From contig OY987304.1 of assembly GCA_963920635.1 (NCBI GenBank), positions 30,814,365 through 30,878,364 of the forward strand: 64,000 nucleotides of DNA, read 5' to 3'. Origin of the DNA: Pseudeuparius sepicola. Lineage: Eukaryota; Arthropoda; Insecta; Coleoptera; Anthribidae. Positions 1 to 12,513 of the stretch are shown one piece after another (within the stretch, counting starts at the first letter, position 1; every line of letters starts with the position of its first letter). The notes beneath the pieces were generated by a model. That model had not been told where the DNA came from and did not search any database. It saw only the letters and a program-made list of their open reading frames with translations. Made by a program: the position numbers and the translations under genes.

Positions 1-410
1 AACAAAACTGGTTTGACATGACACTCATTTACTCTGGAGCATCCTGCTTGGATTTTATTTACTAGGTATATCAACTTTGTTTTGAATAGAATCTTTCTGG
101 TTGCCTTCCGCTTACAAAGTATGGCTTCCTTCCCCTTGTCCTAAGTCCTCTATTTGTTAGTAGAATCGCTGAGCTTCGACGAAAGTAGAAGCGTTGACTG
201 AAGAGTGAATCACCCAACGGTAGAAGCCTGTGAATTCAGAGAATGTACGCTTGGTATAAAAACCTAAAAACCGAATAAAGGCTTTGAACGAACATTGGTC
301 TGATTGCCCTGGTAAACCAAGACATAAATTGTGATACCACACTTTTAGGTTTTTTATCTGTGCCACCACAAATACAGGTGCGCATGGCGAGTGTAGGTTA
401 TCATTGCCAC
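1..410. other. AT-rich flank, no gene seen
   Basis: No coding region, RNA gene or clear repeat boundary is visible. A 70-codon open frame on the minus strand (157-369) has no recognisable domain and is probably chance. Confidence 0.4.
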
Positions 411-2217
411 CCCAAGCAGCATTTTTAGTGTCCGTTACGTTCCGGCGACTTTTGTTTGCAACTTTAAAGTTGTGATTACTACTGATAGGAACGTAATTAC
501 TACGTTCCTATTACGTCCCTGCGACCAAAATGGGGAACATTTTGAGGGTGATAGATACGTAACGGCGACCACCTAGCAACTTACACCGCCACGACGCGCT
601 TACGTTCCGGCAACGTGGTGGAGACGTAGCAGCGTGGTCACCGCTACTTTGTTGGATTTGTTTGCTTCCTTACATTCGCGTCCTCGCTTTGTCTTTGTCT
701 AAATAACTAAAAAGTAGTCTAGCCCAGCATCTTCCGTCATTTTTCAATAACCGTGGAAAATGGAAGTACCTAATATTTATTTTTAACTTATGTCTATGAA
801 TAATGGTAGGTTTAAGAAAGGTATTAATTTGCTGATTTTTCTCGTTGCTAGATTCAAGAAACTAAAACGATTGAAAATTTTCTGTCAAATATGACGTTGA
901 TAGATTGAAAAGTAACAACGCGCCCTCTCAAAATGCATGTTTTAACACTTTTTTATCGGGAGGATAAATTACGAAAATGTGCGAAATTACCTAAAAATGC
1001 TGAAAAATGCTTTTTTAATATTTCTATAAGTTATACGAGTTCATTTTTGCTCATTTTTCTCTTTTTTGGGACAATTTTGAAGAAATAACTATTTCAGTAC
1101 CAAAGGAAATTGACATTTGATATTAATGGCGTCTATCATTTTATAAGAAAATATGGCGTAGATTTCAGTAGGTAATTACTTCTAAGTATTATTTACCTTA
1201 AAATGGGTGTTTGAAGGCTTTGGTAGTAACGGCAACTAGACTTTTTTCACTTTAAGGTAATTCCTACCTTTAAGACGAAAATTAGTTTTAGATATTTTAA
1301 ACTCTAAAGTCCCAATTACTACAAGAGAACTTCAAAGTTCCAGAAGCCTCGTTTAAGTTCCGAATGCTACTACTAGGTCTCATTTGGAACTTTAACCTAT
1401 AATTTTTATATGAGAGTGTTATTTTCAGCCGGTATGTTTTGTGCTATATTTCGAAATGTTGATATTTAAAATTGTAGCCACTCAAGGGAAGCGTTTTGTA
1501 ATTTTGTATTGAAGACAAGTGCTTGTGTTTCTATTCGTTTCATCCAACTGCTGCTTTAATTTTCTATAAAATGTGAATGTGTCTCTATAATTTTTCTTCT
1601 TTCTAATGGCTGACATTTTCATCACTTCGCAAAAACGACCCAATCCTTCAAACGATTGTAAGGAACTAAATGTAGTTTCCATTTTGGTCCCTATAGAAGT
1701 GACAGTTACTTTAAAGTATTTTTTGTAGTCATTGGAACTTTCTAGTAATTTTAAAATGGAGTGGGAAGTAAAACTTACCATACAGTAATTTTCTCGAGTA
1801 GCGGGAAAGTTAATTTTTACTTTAAATATGACTATATAGTTCCGTAACTTTGGAGGTATTTCTAAAGTCGCTAAGATGTAGAAGTTACTTTCACCGTTAC
1901 CATAAAGTAATGAAAACTTTAAAGTGATAAACAAGTAACACGACAAAGTAATTGTGACCATTGAATATAACTTTAGAGTTAACGTGACTTTAACGTAATT
2001 TTGCATGGTAACAATTCCGTTCCAGATACTTCAAAAACTACTTAGAAGTACTGAAACCATAAAGTTCCAACTTGTATAATAATTACTACGTAATTACTCA
2101 TACTTTCTCAATACAAGTAATAAAAACTAATAAGTCTATTTTTAAGTAATAATTACGTAATATAACTACTTGTTCAAAGTTCCCATCTCAGTTACCGCAA
2201 CTTTAATGCTGCTTGGG
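411..2217. mobile_element. Non-autonomous DNA element, CCCAAGCAGCATT ends
   Basis: The left end reads CCCAAGCAGCATTTTTAG and the right end is its inverted partner (AATGCTGCTTGGG at 2205-2217), giving a perfect 13-bp terminal repeat with weaker similarity inward. Both flanks carry AC next to the element, a possible 2-bp target duplication. The interior has no coding sequence. It is filled with degenerate short words such as ACTTTAAAGT, AAGTAATT and ACGTAATTAC in both orientations, including a near-perfect palindrome at about 488-510. Length and architecture resemble the element at 6658-8450. A 174-codon open frame (1482-2006, minus) is low complexity and not credible as a gene. The superfamily is not assigned. 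Confidence 0.5.
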
Positions 2218-3257
2218 ACTTCAACCAGGGTCCAGATTTGACAAAAAAGGGCATAATAGAATAATGTTTTTTTTTTTAGTTTACGGCTGGCAACCAGAAA
2301 TGCATAGGTAATATGCAGAAATAATTTCTCTTGGTTGCCGCTGGTATTGACACATCAAAGGACAAAACACTTTTTTCATTTCCATTGTAGTAATCATTGA
2401 TAAATAAAGTTAAAATTACTAATGTTAATAAAAAAAATTGTGATAAAGGATTCGTTTCAATGTAAACTAAAGAAATAAAATAACGAAAATGAAATTCTGC
2501 TATTTTAATGACCGTTCATGGGCTTTGCTTTTAACTTTTGATAAATGCGCCTGCCCACAAAATGCCCTTTCATCATTGGTCTAACGAATAGCGTTGTCAT
2601 AATATGTTTTATCCGATAGTAACGAAAATTTTTGAATTTTAATATTTTTTCGGATAAATCCCGGTCGACAAATTTTTTTAAAAAAATTCCATGGAATCTT
2701 CTCACCCACACAATCGGATATACCTACGACCTACAACTAAAATTGGTGGTGTTTTAGCCCATTGCTCTGATCGTTGACTGAAGAGCTCTGCCTGCCTAGT
2801 AACTATGAGTATGGAAAATAAATAAAGGTACGACCACAGGCGTATATTAGGTCTCTTCGCGTAGCTATGGAAAAGTTTGTGGTAAGGTGTACGCCACTGA
2901 TAGTCGCGAGCCTCTTCAGGATTCCTTACGGCCATTTGCATTTTACGACCGCCTGTTGCGTGAAATTTACTGCGGACTTAATTTATTGCGCAAACACACA
3001 AAAAACTGATGTTTCAATACTCCTCTCTTTTGGGAATACCTACTGACTCCTGTCCTGTGATTTATTACTCTATGATTTACGAGATATTTGTGGTCGATTT
3101 TCGGAGCTTTGATTTCAATTTAAACAATATCTACGATGCTGGGCACCCATAATTTGATAGGGGACAATCCGTGTGAAAAATGTCCCAAATGTCATAATAT
3201 TATTATGGTATTGAATGACCTAGAAGTTTTCTAATGGATTACAAACAACTCCCGCAA
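2218..3257. other. No gene seen; small inverted repeat near 2284-2344
   Basis: A 60-bp imperfect hairpin is visible at about 2284-2344 (GGCTGGCAACCAGAAAT against its partner). Otherwise this is unassigned AT-rich DNA without a recognisable domain in any frame. Confidence 0.35.
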
Positions 3258-3573
3258 TATAGAAACAACGGACCTCCTAAATAAAGCTGGACTGCTATTG
3301 GTGCTTTCCCCCTCCACCAATTTTTGTCAGAGGATGCTGAAGTCTGTTTTTGGCCGCCATCGATTTCTAGGGGTACTGTTGGCACCATTTAGGTTTAAGT
3401 CTTCTTCTTCCTCTTTTTAACTTGATTTCAAATAACCCGCCAAAAAAACGCAGCTTTTATTGGCTTTCCCTCTACTGTCTGCACAACATGGCGGCAGCCT
3501 GTTCCGGACATTTTTAACATAGGATGTATAGGAATAGCAGTCCAGCTTTATTTAGGAGGTCCGTTATAGAAAC
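3258..3573. mobile_element. MULE-like MITE with 9-bp target duplication
   Basis: The 298-bp element (3267-3564) begins AACGGACCTCCTAAATAAAG and ends with the exact inverse. The perfect terminal inverted repeat is 33 bp (3267-3299 and 3532-3564). It is flanked on both sides by the 9-bp direct repeat TATAGAAAC (3258-3266 and 3565-3573). Nine-base duplications are typical of the Mutator/MULE superfamily, so that assignment is an inference; there is no transposase inside. Perfect arms and perfect duplications suggest a recent insertion. Confidence 0.8.
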
Positions 3574-3597
3574 CCTAAAATGTGCATGATAATGTAA

Positions 3598-4441
3598 CTT
3601 GGACACATGGGCGCCCGCAGAAAAAATCTAGGGGGGGAACCAAATTCAAAGTTTATTATTATTAGTTTATTTCAAACACGTTTTAATTCTCTAAAAATAA
3701 AAATTTACGTATCGTTAAAAAAACTAATATTAAAATAACATCATTCCTAAACGACACAACACGACAACAAAAAATATCAATCAATATTTTGTTCTTTACT
3801 GCACTTAATAGGCATGAATACTCATTATTTTACTCTAAATTGTGTCAAAAAGGTGCAAGTGTTTTCGGGAGGTTGATATTTTCAAATTGAGTTGTATTTT
3901 AGTGATAGAGAGCCACTGAGTCAGCACTTCCTCGGTCGGGACCACTGAACTATATAGTTCGGTGGTCGGGACACCTGGCGCTGGGACGCTCGGAAAGGTG
4001 TAAAATTAATTAGCATCCCTAAACCTAAATATATATATAAATATACATATACATATATGTCATTTCAGGCTCCAGCCGTTTTTACAATACAGGGCTTGCA
4101 AACGTCACTTTCACTGATATCTGAGTGTTGGATTCGTGTTCTATATTATATTCAGTAATTACATACAAACTTTGAGCTTTCGGAATACAGTTTAGGGTTG
4201 CTAATTAATTTCACACCTTTCCGGGCGTCCCAGAGCCAGGTGTACCGACCGCTGAAATGCTGACTCTACACCGTGGCTCTCTATCACTAAATTACAACTC
4301 GATCTGAAAATATCAACCTTCCGAAAACTCTTGTATTTTTTGACGCCAGCTCTCCGACTATTATAAAAGTGTTAAGGGAAACAATGATTTTCCAGTGGGT
4401 GGGCAACTGCCCCCCCCCCCTACGGCGCCCATGCTTGGACA
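3598..4441. mobile_element. Fold-back DNA element with 8-bp target duplication
   Basis: The 828-bp element (3606-4433) is bounded by CATGGGCGCC and its inverse GGCGCCCATG. The 8-bp direct repeat CTTGGACA lies at 3598-3605 and 4434-4441. Most of the interior is a long imperfect hairpin: about 3845-4022 pairs with about 4195-4355, separated by an (AT)-rich spacer with repeated ATATAC. The outer parts carry G and C homopolymer runs. An 8-bp duplication fits hAT or P superfamilies; the CA...TG ends favour a hAT-like element. No coding capacity is present. Confidence 0.75.
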
Positions 4442-6657
4442 GTAAATATTCTAACCTAACGCGGGCAGAAAACAGAAACTAAGAAGGGGCAGATTTACTG
4501 CCCAGCAAGAACACTTCTGTTTTGTCTAGGTTTAGAAACTAGGTATATGTTCGCGTGGCTGGATTGCTAATCCAAACCATTGAGTAAATTCCTTTACTCA
4601 ATGTCCAAACTAAATTTAAGTAGGTACCTACATGAGGAAGTCAGCTCATCAGTGAGCTATTGCGATTTAGTCCTTAAGTGGGGGCGCAGAAATAAACACT
4701 AAAATTGTCGGTTTCATTATTATGACGTTTGTTTTTACTTAATATCTAAGGAGGGCAGGTATTTTATTTAACCCAATTCCCTACAGATTTAAAATAAAAG
4801 TGGATTTATGTAAAATAAAATATGTTAGCCTTGCACTCTTCAGGGTCTTCAGTCAACGATGTTATTTTAAGTTTGACAGGTTTGCCAGCCTCGATTGCGT
4901 CTGAACATTCCGTCCTTGTGACATCAATAACTACTGTTATGAAAGCTTCTCTCTGCCTAGAATGTCAGTGAATGAATGCAAAGTTTTATTTAAGCTTCTG
5001 AAATTACAACTATAAAAGTACTGGCACCACTCAGTGTACAAGGGTGATCCAGTTTTATTTTGGAATACTTCACCAGATAAAATATGAATATTTTGTGGTA
5101 AAACTTTTTATGCACAGCCGCCTCGTTTTCGAAATACATGGTGTTTAAATTCTCAAAATTTTGAACGTTTCATTTTTTATTTTTCCAACCCTTAAATATA
5201 TTCAAACGCAATTTTCTATACATGGCATGCATTAATCAAGTATCACAAAATTTGATAATACCAAGTTCCCCAAATAGTCAATGGCGAAGATATGACGGGC
5301 ATACACTACATTTCGTTTTATCAAGAAAAATACTAATACGGCATTTACAGAATTTCCTTTTATGCACTTCGATAACTTTTTTATTCTAAGCAAAACTGTC
5401 TCGTGACATTTGTTTGTATCTGCCACAATTCCATGGCAAATTTATCGTTTAGTGCTTTTTTGGAATGCAAAAAAATAAAATTATTTATTTTGAAAAAAAA
5501 AAATAGATTTTTGATTTCTATTTGCCATATGGCCACTAGCCACTACTGACGAGAACTCACTAAAATGTCATAGTAATTCAACAAAACAATAATTTTAAGA
5601 CCGAAATTCAAATCTTGGATAAAATTATAGATATTTGCTAGGGCGACTCACCTCCAATACATAATTAAGTTTGCACAAAAGTGGTTTTTTAAAGGCAAAT
5701 TTTAATTTCCTCGACCATAATACTTCGTTTAATATCCTGTAGCCAAATAGAAATTCTAAAAGAAGTAATGACAGAAAAACCATGAAACTATGATCATTGA
5801 ATAACGAATACCTTAATCAATGCTATGACAGATACAGAAAAATAGCAGTTTGTCTTTAAAGTAAGAAAAGTTATCGAATGTGGGAAATATATTTAAATAT
5901 AAAAATATATATAAATTCGGTGTACCTACATATATATAGCTAGTTGAAAACCCATACCTCCACCACTGGCTATTTGAGACATTTGGCATTATCACATTTC
6001 TCATTTTCTACCAAATTTCGTTTGAATTGCTTTAACGATTAGACAAAATATCTTTTTGTTTATTTAGAAGTATAGAGAAAATGCTTTATAATCTTAACAA
6101 AACAACCGCATCAGTAGGTAAAATAACTCACAGAAGGCACTGATAAACTGCGTGTGTTTAGAGACGCGTCGCTATCGCCCAAATCTCCGGTCCACTCGCA
6201 CTTTGAAATATGTCGGGCCGTTTTGAGACAGCCAAGTCTATTAATAATGCCGGGTTGACATCTCTCTTTCTTGTGTTTTGTGTCAAAGCGTATCTTCTTG
6301 CATTTTAAGGCGTGTTGGGAACTGCTTTTTTTTGGTGGCAGTTAAAATGTGTGAATAATGTGCGCCTGGGTTTGTTTTATTAAATTATTTGTGGGTTTTT
6401 CTTACAAAATAAATGATGTTTATGACGGGATTTCGGCGGAATTATTAGCTTGTTTATATTTTACAGTAATAATATATACAATATTTATGATTCTTGAGTT
6501 AATTACATTAAATATTACATTATCTTACAAATTTTAACTTTTCTTCCGAAGACCAAACATCTATTCAAATATAAATACCGACAGATACGGAACAGAAAAT
6601 GTTTCATTTCACCTCAGTCATAATAAACATCAAGTTAAAAACGTATTGAGATTACTG
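4442..6657. other. No gene seen; AT-rich unassigned DNA
   Basis: A small perfect hairpin (ATTGAGTAAA, 4-base loop, TTTACTCAAT) sits at about 4580-4604, and a single CAGGGTG-like end (TACAAGGGTGATCCAG) at about 5037. The 6140-6260 stretch is somewhat richer in GC but encodes nothing recognisable. Confidence 0.35.
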
Positions 6658-8450
6658 CCCAATAAACATTTTTGGTTTTATAAGAGTAACCACAACTATT
6701 AGATTACCTAACTTAAACCACTGTTAGTAATTTAATATAGTTGCGGAAATATTTCGGTTACCTTTATAAACCCATTAAAACACTTAAATGGAGCAATTTA
6801 TAAAGGTCACCAGCACCTATTTTAGTACCGTTATATGACTTTAAAGTATAAAACCAATAGTAGAGTAAATGTTTCCATCACCTTTATATAACCTACTTAT
6901 ACAACCCGGCTCCTTTCAGTGTTAAATTTGGTTCTATAAGGTTTGCAGTTACCCTTATAAACTTTGCCTATAATGGTGTTAGTAATATTTCACGGGATTT
7001 AGATATCGGACGCCTACTTCCATCTCTGTTTAACTATTGTTGAGCGCCTATCCTTTCCACTCACTTCAAAATGTTATGGTTGGGGATGTCAATGGGCATG
7101 TGAATATTTTTGCTAAGTATAATAATAGATGTTTCCCTATGAATACTTGAAATTGTGTGTGGCAAGAAAATTTTTCCGCAAATATGAACAAGATAGGTAC
7201 CTTCAAAAAATTCACGGGCCTTCGAAATACTCCTAAATAAGCAATTTTGTTTGCATTAAAAAAACTTTTTTTCAAAAATTACGAGAAAAAAAGTTTAAAA
7301 AATATGCCCGTGTCACATAAAAGTATATTTTGTTAAAATTTCTGCGGAATAAAATAAAATATGCTAATAAATTCGTAATTGGGGGTCGTGTCGATTCTGT
7401 TCTATATTTGCATCATGGCGTCTCTTATTAGATTACCCTTAAAGGCTTTGGTGACAATAATATCACTTAGAGTAACTTTACATAAATTGAAACAATGCTA
7501 TAAACCTTCTTTAGTACTTTTTTATAAAACTATAAGTTTCCTATATATCCTTAGGTGATATAACGCTACCAGTAGTGTTACCTACTATAAAACCAAAGGT
7601 AATATAACGCTACCAGTAGTGTTACTATAAAACCAAAGGTAATATAGTGCTACCAGTTAGTAGTGTTACAATAAAACCAAAGCTATTTTAAAGACCTCTC
7701 GGAGATGTAGGGCTGCAATAATTTCATAACCTTCGGTAGATAACCCGTTAAACACAAAATTTCACGTTCTGAACTAAATTTGAGTTTGCGTGGGGCTCAT
7801 TTATACCGGTGGATAGATCGACAATGATTTTCAATTTATTTTAACCCGTTTCACTTTTACACAGTTTCAAACAATTTCTTCTCATTAACAACACTACTTC
7901 ACTTATTTTTACTCTCCTCCTGTTATACATTTTTCATTTGTTTTTTAATATAATGCTCTACATCATGCAGGTATCAACAATAATAAGTGCTTAATCAGCC
8001 ATCTTTAAAATGAAAACATATTTGTATAAGAGTAATTTATATCACTAAAAGTTGTAAAAGCCTATAAAGGTTATTTTGGTACGAAATTGGCAACCAAAAG
8101 GTATATCATGTGTTCAGTAAAACAAAATTAGCTCCAGGGTTTTATAGAAGTAATTAGGAATGCTGTTATATAACTCGGGAAATCATAGTTTTATAATATA
8201 GGTATTGGAAACTCTTATACAAACATGTTATATATCTTATAGTAACGGTCACTTCAAGTGCTATAAAATGGTGTTGGAAACATTTACACCACTTAATTAT
8301 AACCCTAGTACCTATATTGATATTATATAACCCTTATAAACGCCAATTACTGGAGGTGATAAGCCGTTCCTTTCATATAAAACTCCGCAACCTCTATATG
8401 ACATTTATATAACTAGGTATCACTTGTGGTAACGAAAAATGTTTATTGGG
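6658..8450. mobile_element. Non-autonomous DNA element, CCCAATAAAC ends, internal repeat arrays
   Basis: The left end reads CCCAATAAACATTTTTGGTT and the right end is the inverse (AAAAATGTTTATTGGG at 8435-8450), about 16 bp of terminal inverted repeat. TG lies next to both ends, a possible 2-bp target duplication. Three clusters (about 6670-6990, 7430-7690 and 8040-8420) consist of degenerate units of the form TTATAAA...GGT...GTAACC in both orientations. The middle one contains a recent tandem triplication (7557-7682). No transposase is visible. Size (1793 bp), CCCAA terminus and internal array design match the element at 411-2217, suggesting one class. Confidence 0.6.
7557..7682. repeat. Tandem repeat, three units of 40-44 bp
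   Basis: Three consecutive units share GCTACCAGTAGTGTTAC followed by TATAAAACCAAAGGTAATAT. The first two start 44 bases apart; the third follows after 40. It lies inside the CCCAATAAAC element and looks like local amplification of that element's internal repeat unit. Confidence 0.85.
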
Positions 8451-8473
8451 TGTTCCGACTTCGTTCGCTAAAA

Positions 8474-8498
8474 ACTACTACTACTACTACTACTACTA
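8474..8498. repeat. (ACT)n microsatellite
   Basis: An uninterrupted ACT trinucleotide run of about eight units lies just beyond the right end of the CCCAATAAAC element. Confidence 0.9.
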
Positions 8499-8509
8499 GG
8501 TACAAGGAA

Positions 8510-8640
8510 ATTTAAGGGCATCTGGCGTGTCAAGTGTGTCTTGGAATCACTTCGAAACAGTTGAATGATCGACAGGACCACTCACAGTGTTGATGTGCAA
8601 AGATCCAATAAAAAATATATGTATGGTTTAAATAAAGTTA
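8510..8640. repeat. Fragment of dispersed MITE family (also at 24.2-26.8 kb and 51.2-51.8 kb)
   Basis: The stretch containing GGCATCTGGCGTGTCAAGTG and ACAGTTGAATGATCGACAGG matches the interior of the larger element at 24208-26785 and the copy at about 51165-51845. Neither terminus is present here, so this is a decayed fragment. The 66-codon open frame in it is incidental. Confidence 0.6.
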
Positions 8641-10132
8641 CTTGGAACATCATAAAAACCATTAAATTTTATAGGGGTGATAAATGCTATGAAATAGATC
8701 GCGCCCCATATATCACTGTGTTATATTTTACCAGGGTAGCTCGAGAACAGGCGCCTCTGCAATAAAAAACGAGACAAAACACTTTTTTACCCATATTAAA
8801 CCGCACCTGGTATTACCTAGTCGTAAAAAGGGATGAAGGAGATAGAGACGATAGATATTGTAGTAAAAACATCCTAGGTTTGCTGTACTTGGGTCTGTCC
8901 AATAAAATCCTGTTACATTCGTTAAATATACAAGATTTAATTATCACAATTTTTAAGAGATGTTACAATTTTGGATTGTACAACTTTTAAGTTATAATGA
9001 TATCAAATGAATCGACTTTAGAATAAAGTTAATATTGAGCAAATATTTAAATACAATAAATTAGAAAATAGAGTTGAATTTTAGTTAGAAATTGAAAGTT
9101 AAATTTTTGTTAAAAATTGGTTTGAGAACAAATAAAAAGATTAAATTGGCTTTACAATTAAACTGACTGTTCAGCTTCTATTATGATTCACTCTCTATAT
9201 TCTTTTTGTGACGCCAATTAGAGTTTCTTTTTGAAACTTTATACGGGTATTTTTCTATTATCTTTTTTATATGTATGAAATCTAATTTAGTTATTTAAGA
9301 CAATTTACACGTACCTAAACTATTTTTTTTTAAATTTATGTGATCCACTTTTCCCCCATATTTTTAAAGTAAATTTCACGTGATTTTAAATAGGTGATCA
9401 ACTTTATCCCGTACATAAACAGTGATTTGTAGAACTATTATTATTTAAAAAATATATACCTACCAGCACTTATTTTTTTAATTTTAAGTAATCCACTTTA
9501 CTCGCCCCAACCAATACACGGGGTACAGTGGATCAGGAGGTCTGAGCCTGAGCCTACACAGGTAGCTTCTTCACATCCCTATTCAAGTACATACGGTGCC
9601 ACAGAAGCTATCTGGAGAAAACCCAACCATAAGCCCTACGGCACTTTTCGATTGACCATAATTTACTTCAAGTGAGACGTATGTAGGTAAGTGGTTTACT
9701 CCCAGAAATTAAAAGGAAACCACTTCGAAAATACACAAAATCTTGAAACTTACCAACTGGGTGGAGCAGTATTTTTGAACATTGGCGACACTCTGGTTTC
9801 TTAATGTTACGTCTGCTGATAGTTCTACCAAAGATATCTGAAACAAATTAAAATGGATACCTTAATAATTATTATCTAAACACTGATGCGATATTTGCAG
9901 GCTTTTCTAATATATTCATTCATATACACAAAATTGGCGCATACTTTCAAATGCTGCTATACCTTTGTGTAAAAAAAAGCAGAAAAAATTATTTAGATAT
10001 CAAAAATATCACATGGAAAACCAATTGATAACATTTTTGTCACTTTGACAATTATTTCAATCAGCTTCTTCAATATTTTTGAAAATAAAAATACGACACA
10101 ATGTTAATCTATAGAATTTTATTTATAACTAC
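8641..10132. other. No gene seen; AT-rich unassigned DNA
   Basis: No recognisable coding sequence, RNA gene or paired termini. 9500-9700 is slightly richer in GC. Confidence 0.35.
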
Positions 10133-10586
10133 TTAAGCCTGGTTCATGCAGCAACTTTATCTTTATCTTTATGCTTTTGCTTTATGTTTTACTTTAAAGA
10201 AATAAAGCATACGTTCAGGCAGCTTGCTTTTTAAAAATTATTTGCACATGCGCAAACTTTTTTATTGCTAAATAGAGTTTTCACGGGGTGAAGTTCTTCT
10301 TGGTGATTGTAGTTAACAATATAGCTTTCATTTTGCAAACAATTTTTTGACAAAACGACGCGTGCGCAGTTCTGAATGCTTTCAGAATTATAAATGTTAT
10401 AAAGAAAAAGTTGAAAATTCCCAACTTTTAAATAAAAGAAAAAGCAAAACATAAAGCAAAAGTGTTGCCTGAACGCTTCCATTATTTTGCAATATGTTCA
10501 ACTTTGTTTTACAATATGTTCAACTTTTAAAAGATAAAGCGAAAGCATAAAGATAAAGATAAAGTTGCTGCACGAACCAGGCTTTA
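10133..10586. mobile_element. PIF/Harbinger-like MITE with TTA target duplication
   Basis: The 448-bp element (10136-10583) starts AGCCTGGTTCATGCAGCAAC and ends with the near-exact inverse GTTGCTGCACGAACCAGGCT. The terminal repeat continues into a shared ATAAAG/CTTTAT-rich tract (arms about 10136-10240 and 10440-10583). TTA flanks both ends (10133-10135, 10584-10586). A 3-bp TTA/TAA duplication is characteristic of PIF/Harbinger. The interior has no transposase; the 83-codon minus-strand frame is incidental. Confidence 0.7.
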
Positions 10587-11875
10587 GTTTCATAGTTGGA
10601 AAACCTATAGTGCATTTGCGAGGTTTACAAAAATAAGAGTATTTTTAAAATATTCATATATCCCTATCTCCATTTTTGAAAATGTTTAAAATTTAATACA
10701 AGTATTTTTTAACTTAATAACAGTGAGTCACTTTCGATTTAACGAAATGGAATTAAAAGGGCAGCCAATTGTTAGAAATTGTAATTGCCGCATAGCTTAT
10801 ACAAAACAAAGAGTATTCAAAGTGGTTTTATAGATGTATTAATATTAATACACTGTTCAGGTAATTTTGTCGTGACATGCTATTTTCTTATTCAGTTATT
10901 GGTTGGACGTGTCTTCCATTGTATTTCTTCGTTATTACCATAGGGCAGAGAATGAGCCACCATCGATAAGTTGTAGGAACTTTTTACAGGGTTATTGGTA
11001 ACATGCTTCCTTGTTTGAGAATATTATGTCTATGGCTTCATTTAAGCGCAATTACAAAAATTACTTGTTTGAGCAATATTAATATCTATATGTTTTGATT
11101 GTTCTTTTTTTCTTTCTTTTTTTCTGCCCTGTATATTGTCTTTCATAAGATATATATTTTGTTGTTTTGTATTATTTACTGAATGCTTGGCCTCGACAAG
11201 TTTTAACTTTTATTTACACAATAGCTTTTTGCGCATCTTATTTTTATTTTAGTTTTATTTTGTATTATTATTACTATTTTTTCTTCTTTTGGTTTTATAT
11301 TTATATGTGTTACATTATTATATGCTCGTCGAGTTTAAAATAAAGACGTATTGTTATTATTAGTATATTATTATTAATAATAATAGTAATTAATCCTCCG
11401 ATATACTGTGTGTAATCAACACGAAACTTACGTCAATTATAATTTTTGTTTCTCAATGACCATTGAATAAATTGGGCTATGGTTAGAGAGAATCACAAAC
11501 TACACATATGCAAGAAAAATTAATAATAGAAGGTCCATCTAAAATGGCACACTCAAATCTTTTTGGCTAAGGTTTGTAATAAAAAATCGGTGATATATGC
11601 GGGATCCAAAGCTATTATCATAGCCGAAGAGTATCGTTCGGCTATGCTATTATGGATGGCCTTCTTATGTAGACAACAAAAATACAACAAATACATTTAA
11701 CAGATTAGGTAATTAATTTTGTCAAATTTGCACACTATTTTTTTTTACAAGTGCATCATTAAGTAGGTATGTTGAAAATAAAGCTTAAAAATATTTTCAT
11801 TTGTTTTTTGCACTAAAATCAAATGTTAAGGTCACATTTTCTAGTGGAGTAACTTTATTCCTCCAAGACGCTCAT
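10587..11875. other. No gene seen; possible retroposon 3' tail at about 11100-11400
   Basis: A stretch ending GTTTAAAATAAAGACGTATT, followed by TTATTA-type repeats (about 11330-11395), resembles the 3' end of a LINE-type retroposon: a polyadenylation-like AATAAA followed by a simple-repeat tail. No coding part is seen upstream, so this is a weak inference. The remainder is unassigned. Confidence 0.3.
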
Positions 11876-12016
11876 GGGCGAGTTTTTAAAGTCAACACAA
11901 ATAAATATGCGATGCAATCCATCAAGCCAATCACAAGGGGAGAAATTTTTGAACGATCCAATCACATTGCTTTGATGGATTCCATCACATATTTGTGATG
12001 ACTTTAAAAACTCGCC
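11876..12016. mobile_element. Short hairpin element
   Basis: GGGCGAGTTTTTAAAGTCA at 11876 pairs with its inverse ending near 12016; the arms (about 11876-11940 and 11949-12014) are mostly complementary with a very short loop. This is a roughly 140-bp palindromic MITE or a snap-back duplication. Open frames on both strands here are products of the palindrome. Confidence 0.6.
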
Positions 12017-12513
12017 CCATATCTGATTCTCGCGTTTTTGATCTGTCAAAAAATTTCATATTTCAAATTTTGAGTAGGTGACAAGCAAGGTCTAATAGAC
12101 CTTGGGTGACAAGCAGCTGACTTTAAATATTATTGAAAATATGGATCAAAAAATTATGACAACAGGGCAAATTGGGGCGTACTCTCATTGATCCAAAATC
12201 TGGCGTGATATTTAAATATTGTTTCAACTCTTTGACCAATAAAATATGGTGTGGTAAATTAATAAATATGTTCTCCCTTTTATACCTAACTTTAACCTAG
12301 TTTAAAAGGCCCTCGGATAATTATGATTGTTGCAAAAAATTTGTACGTTAATTTTTTTCTATATATTATTATTATTTATTTATATATTATATCAAGAAAT
12401 ATGTACGGATTTTGATGATTCAAAATATAATTCAATGCAAAAAAAAATTGAAGTTAAATACGGGTATAACTACATAATTCCTAAAGAAGGTTATATTGTA
12501 ACGATGTATATTG

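Noticed and set aside
1482..2006. 174-codon minus-strand open frame
   Set aside because: It lies in the repeat-filled interior of a non-autonomous element and shows no family resemblance.
7557..7682. Tandem units as a CRISPR array
   Set aside because: Only three nearly contiguous units without unique spacers, in a eukaryotic transposon; an internal tandem amplification.
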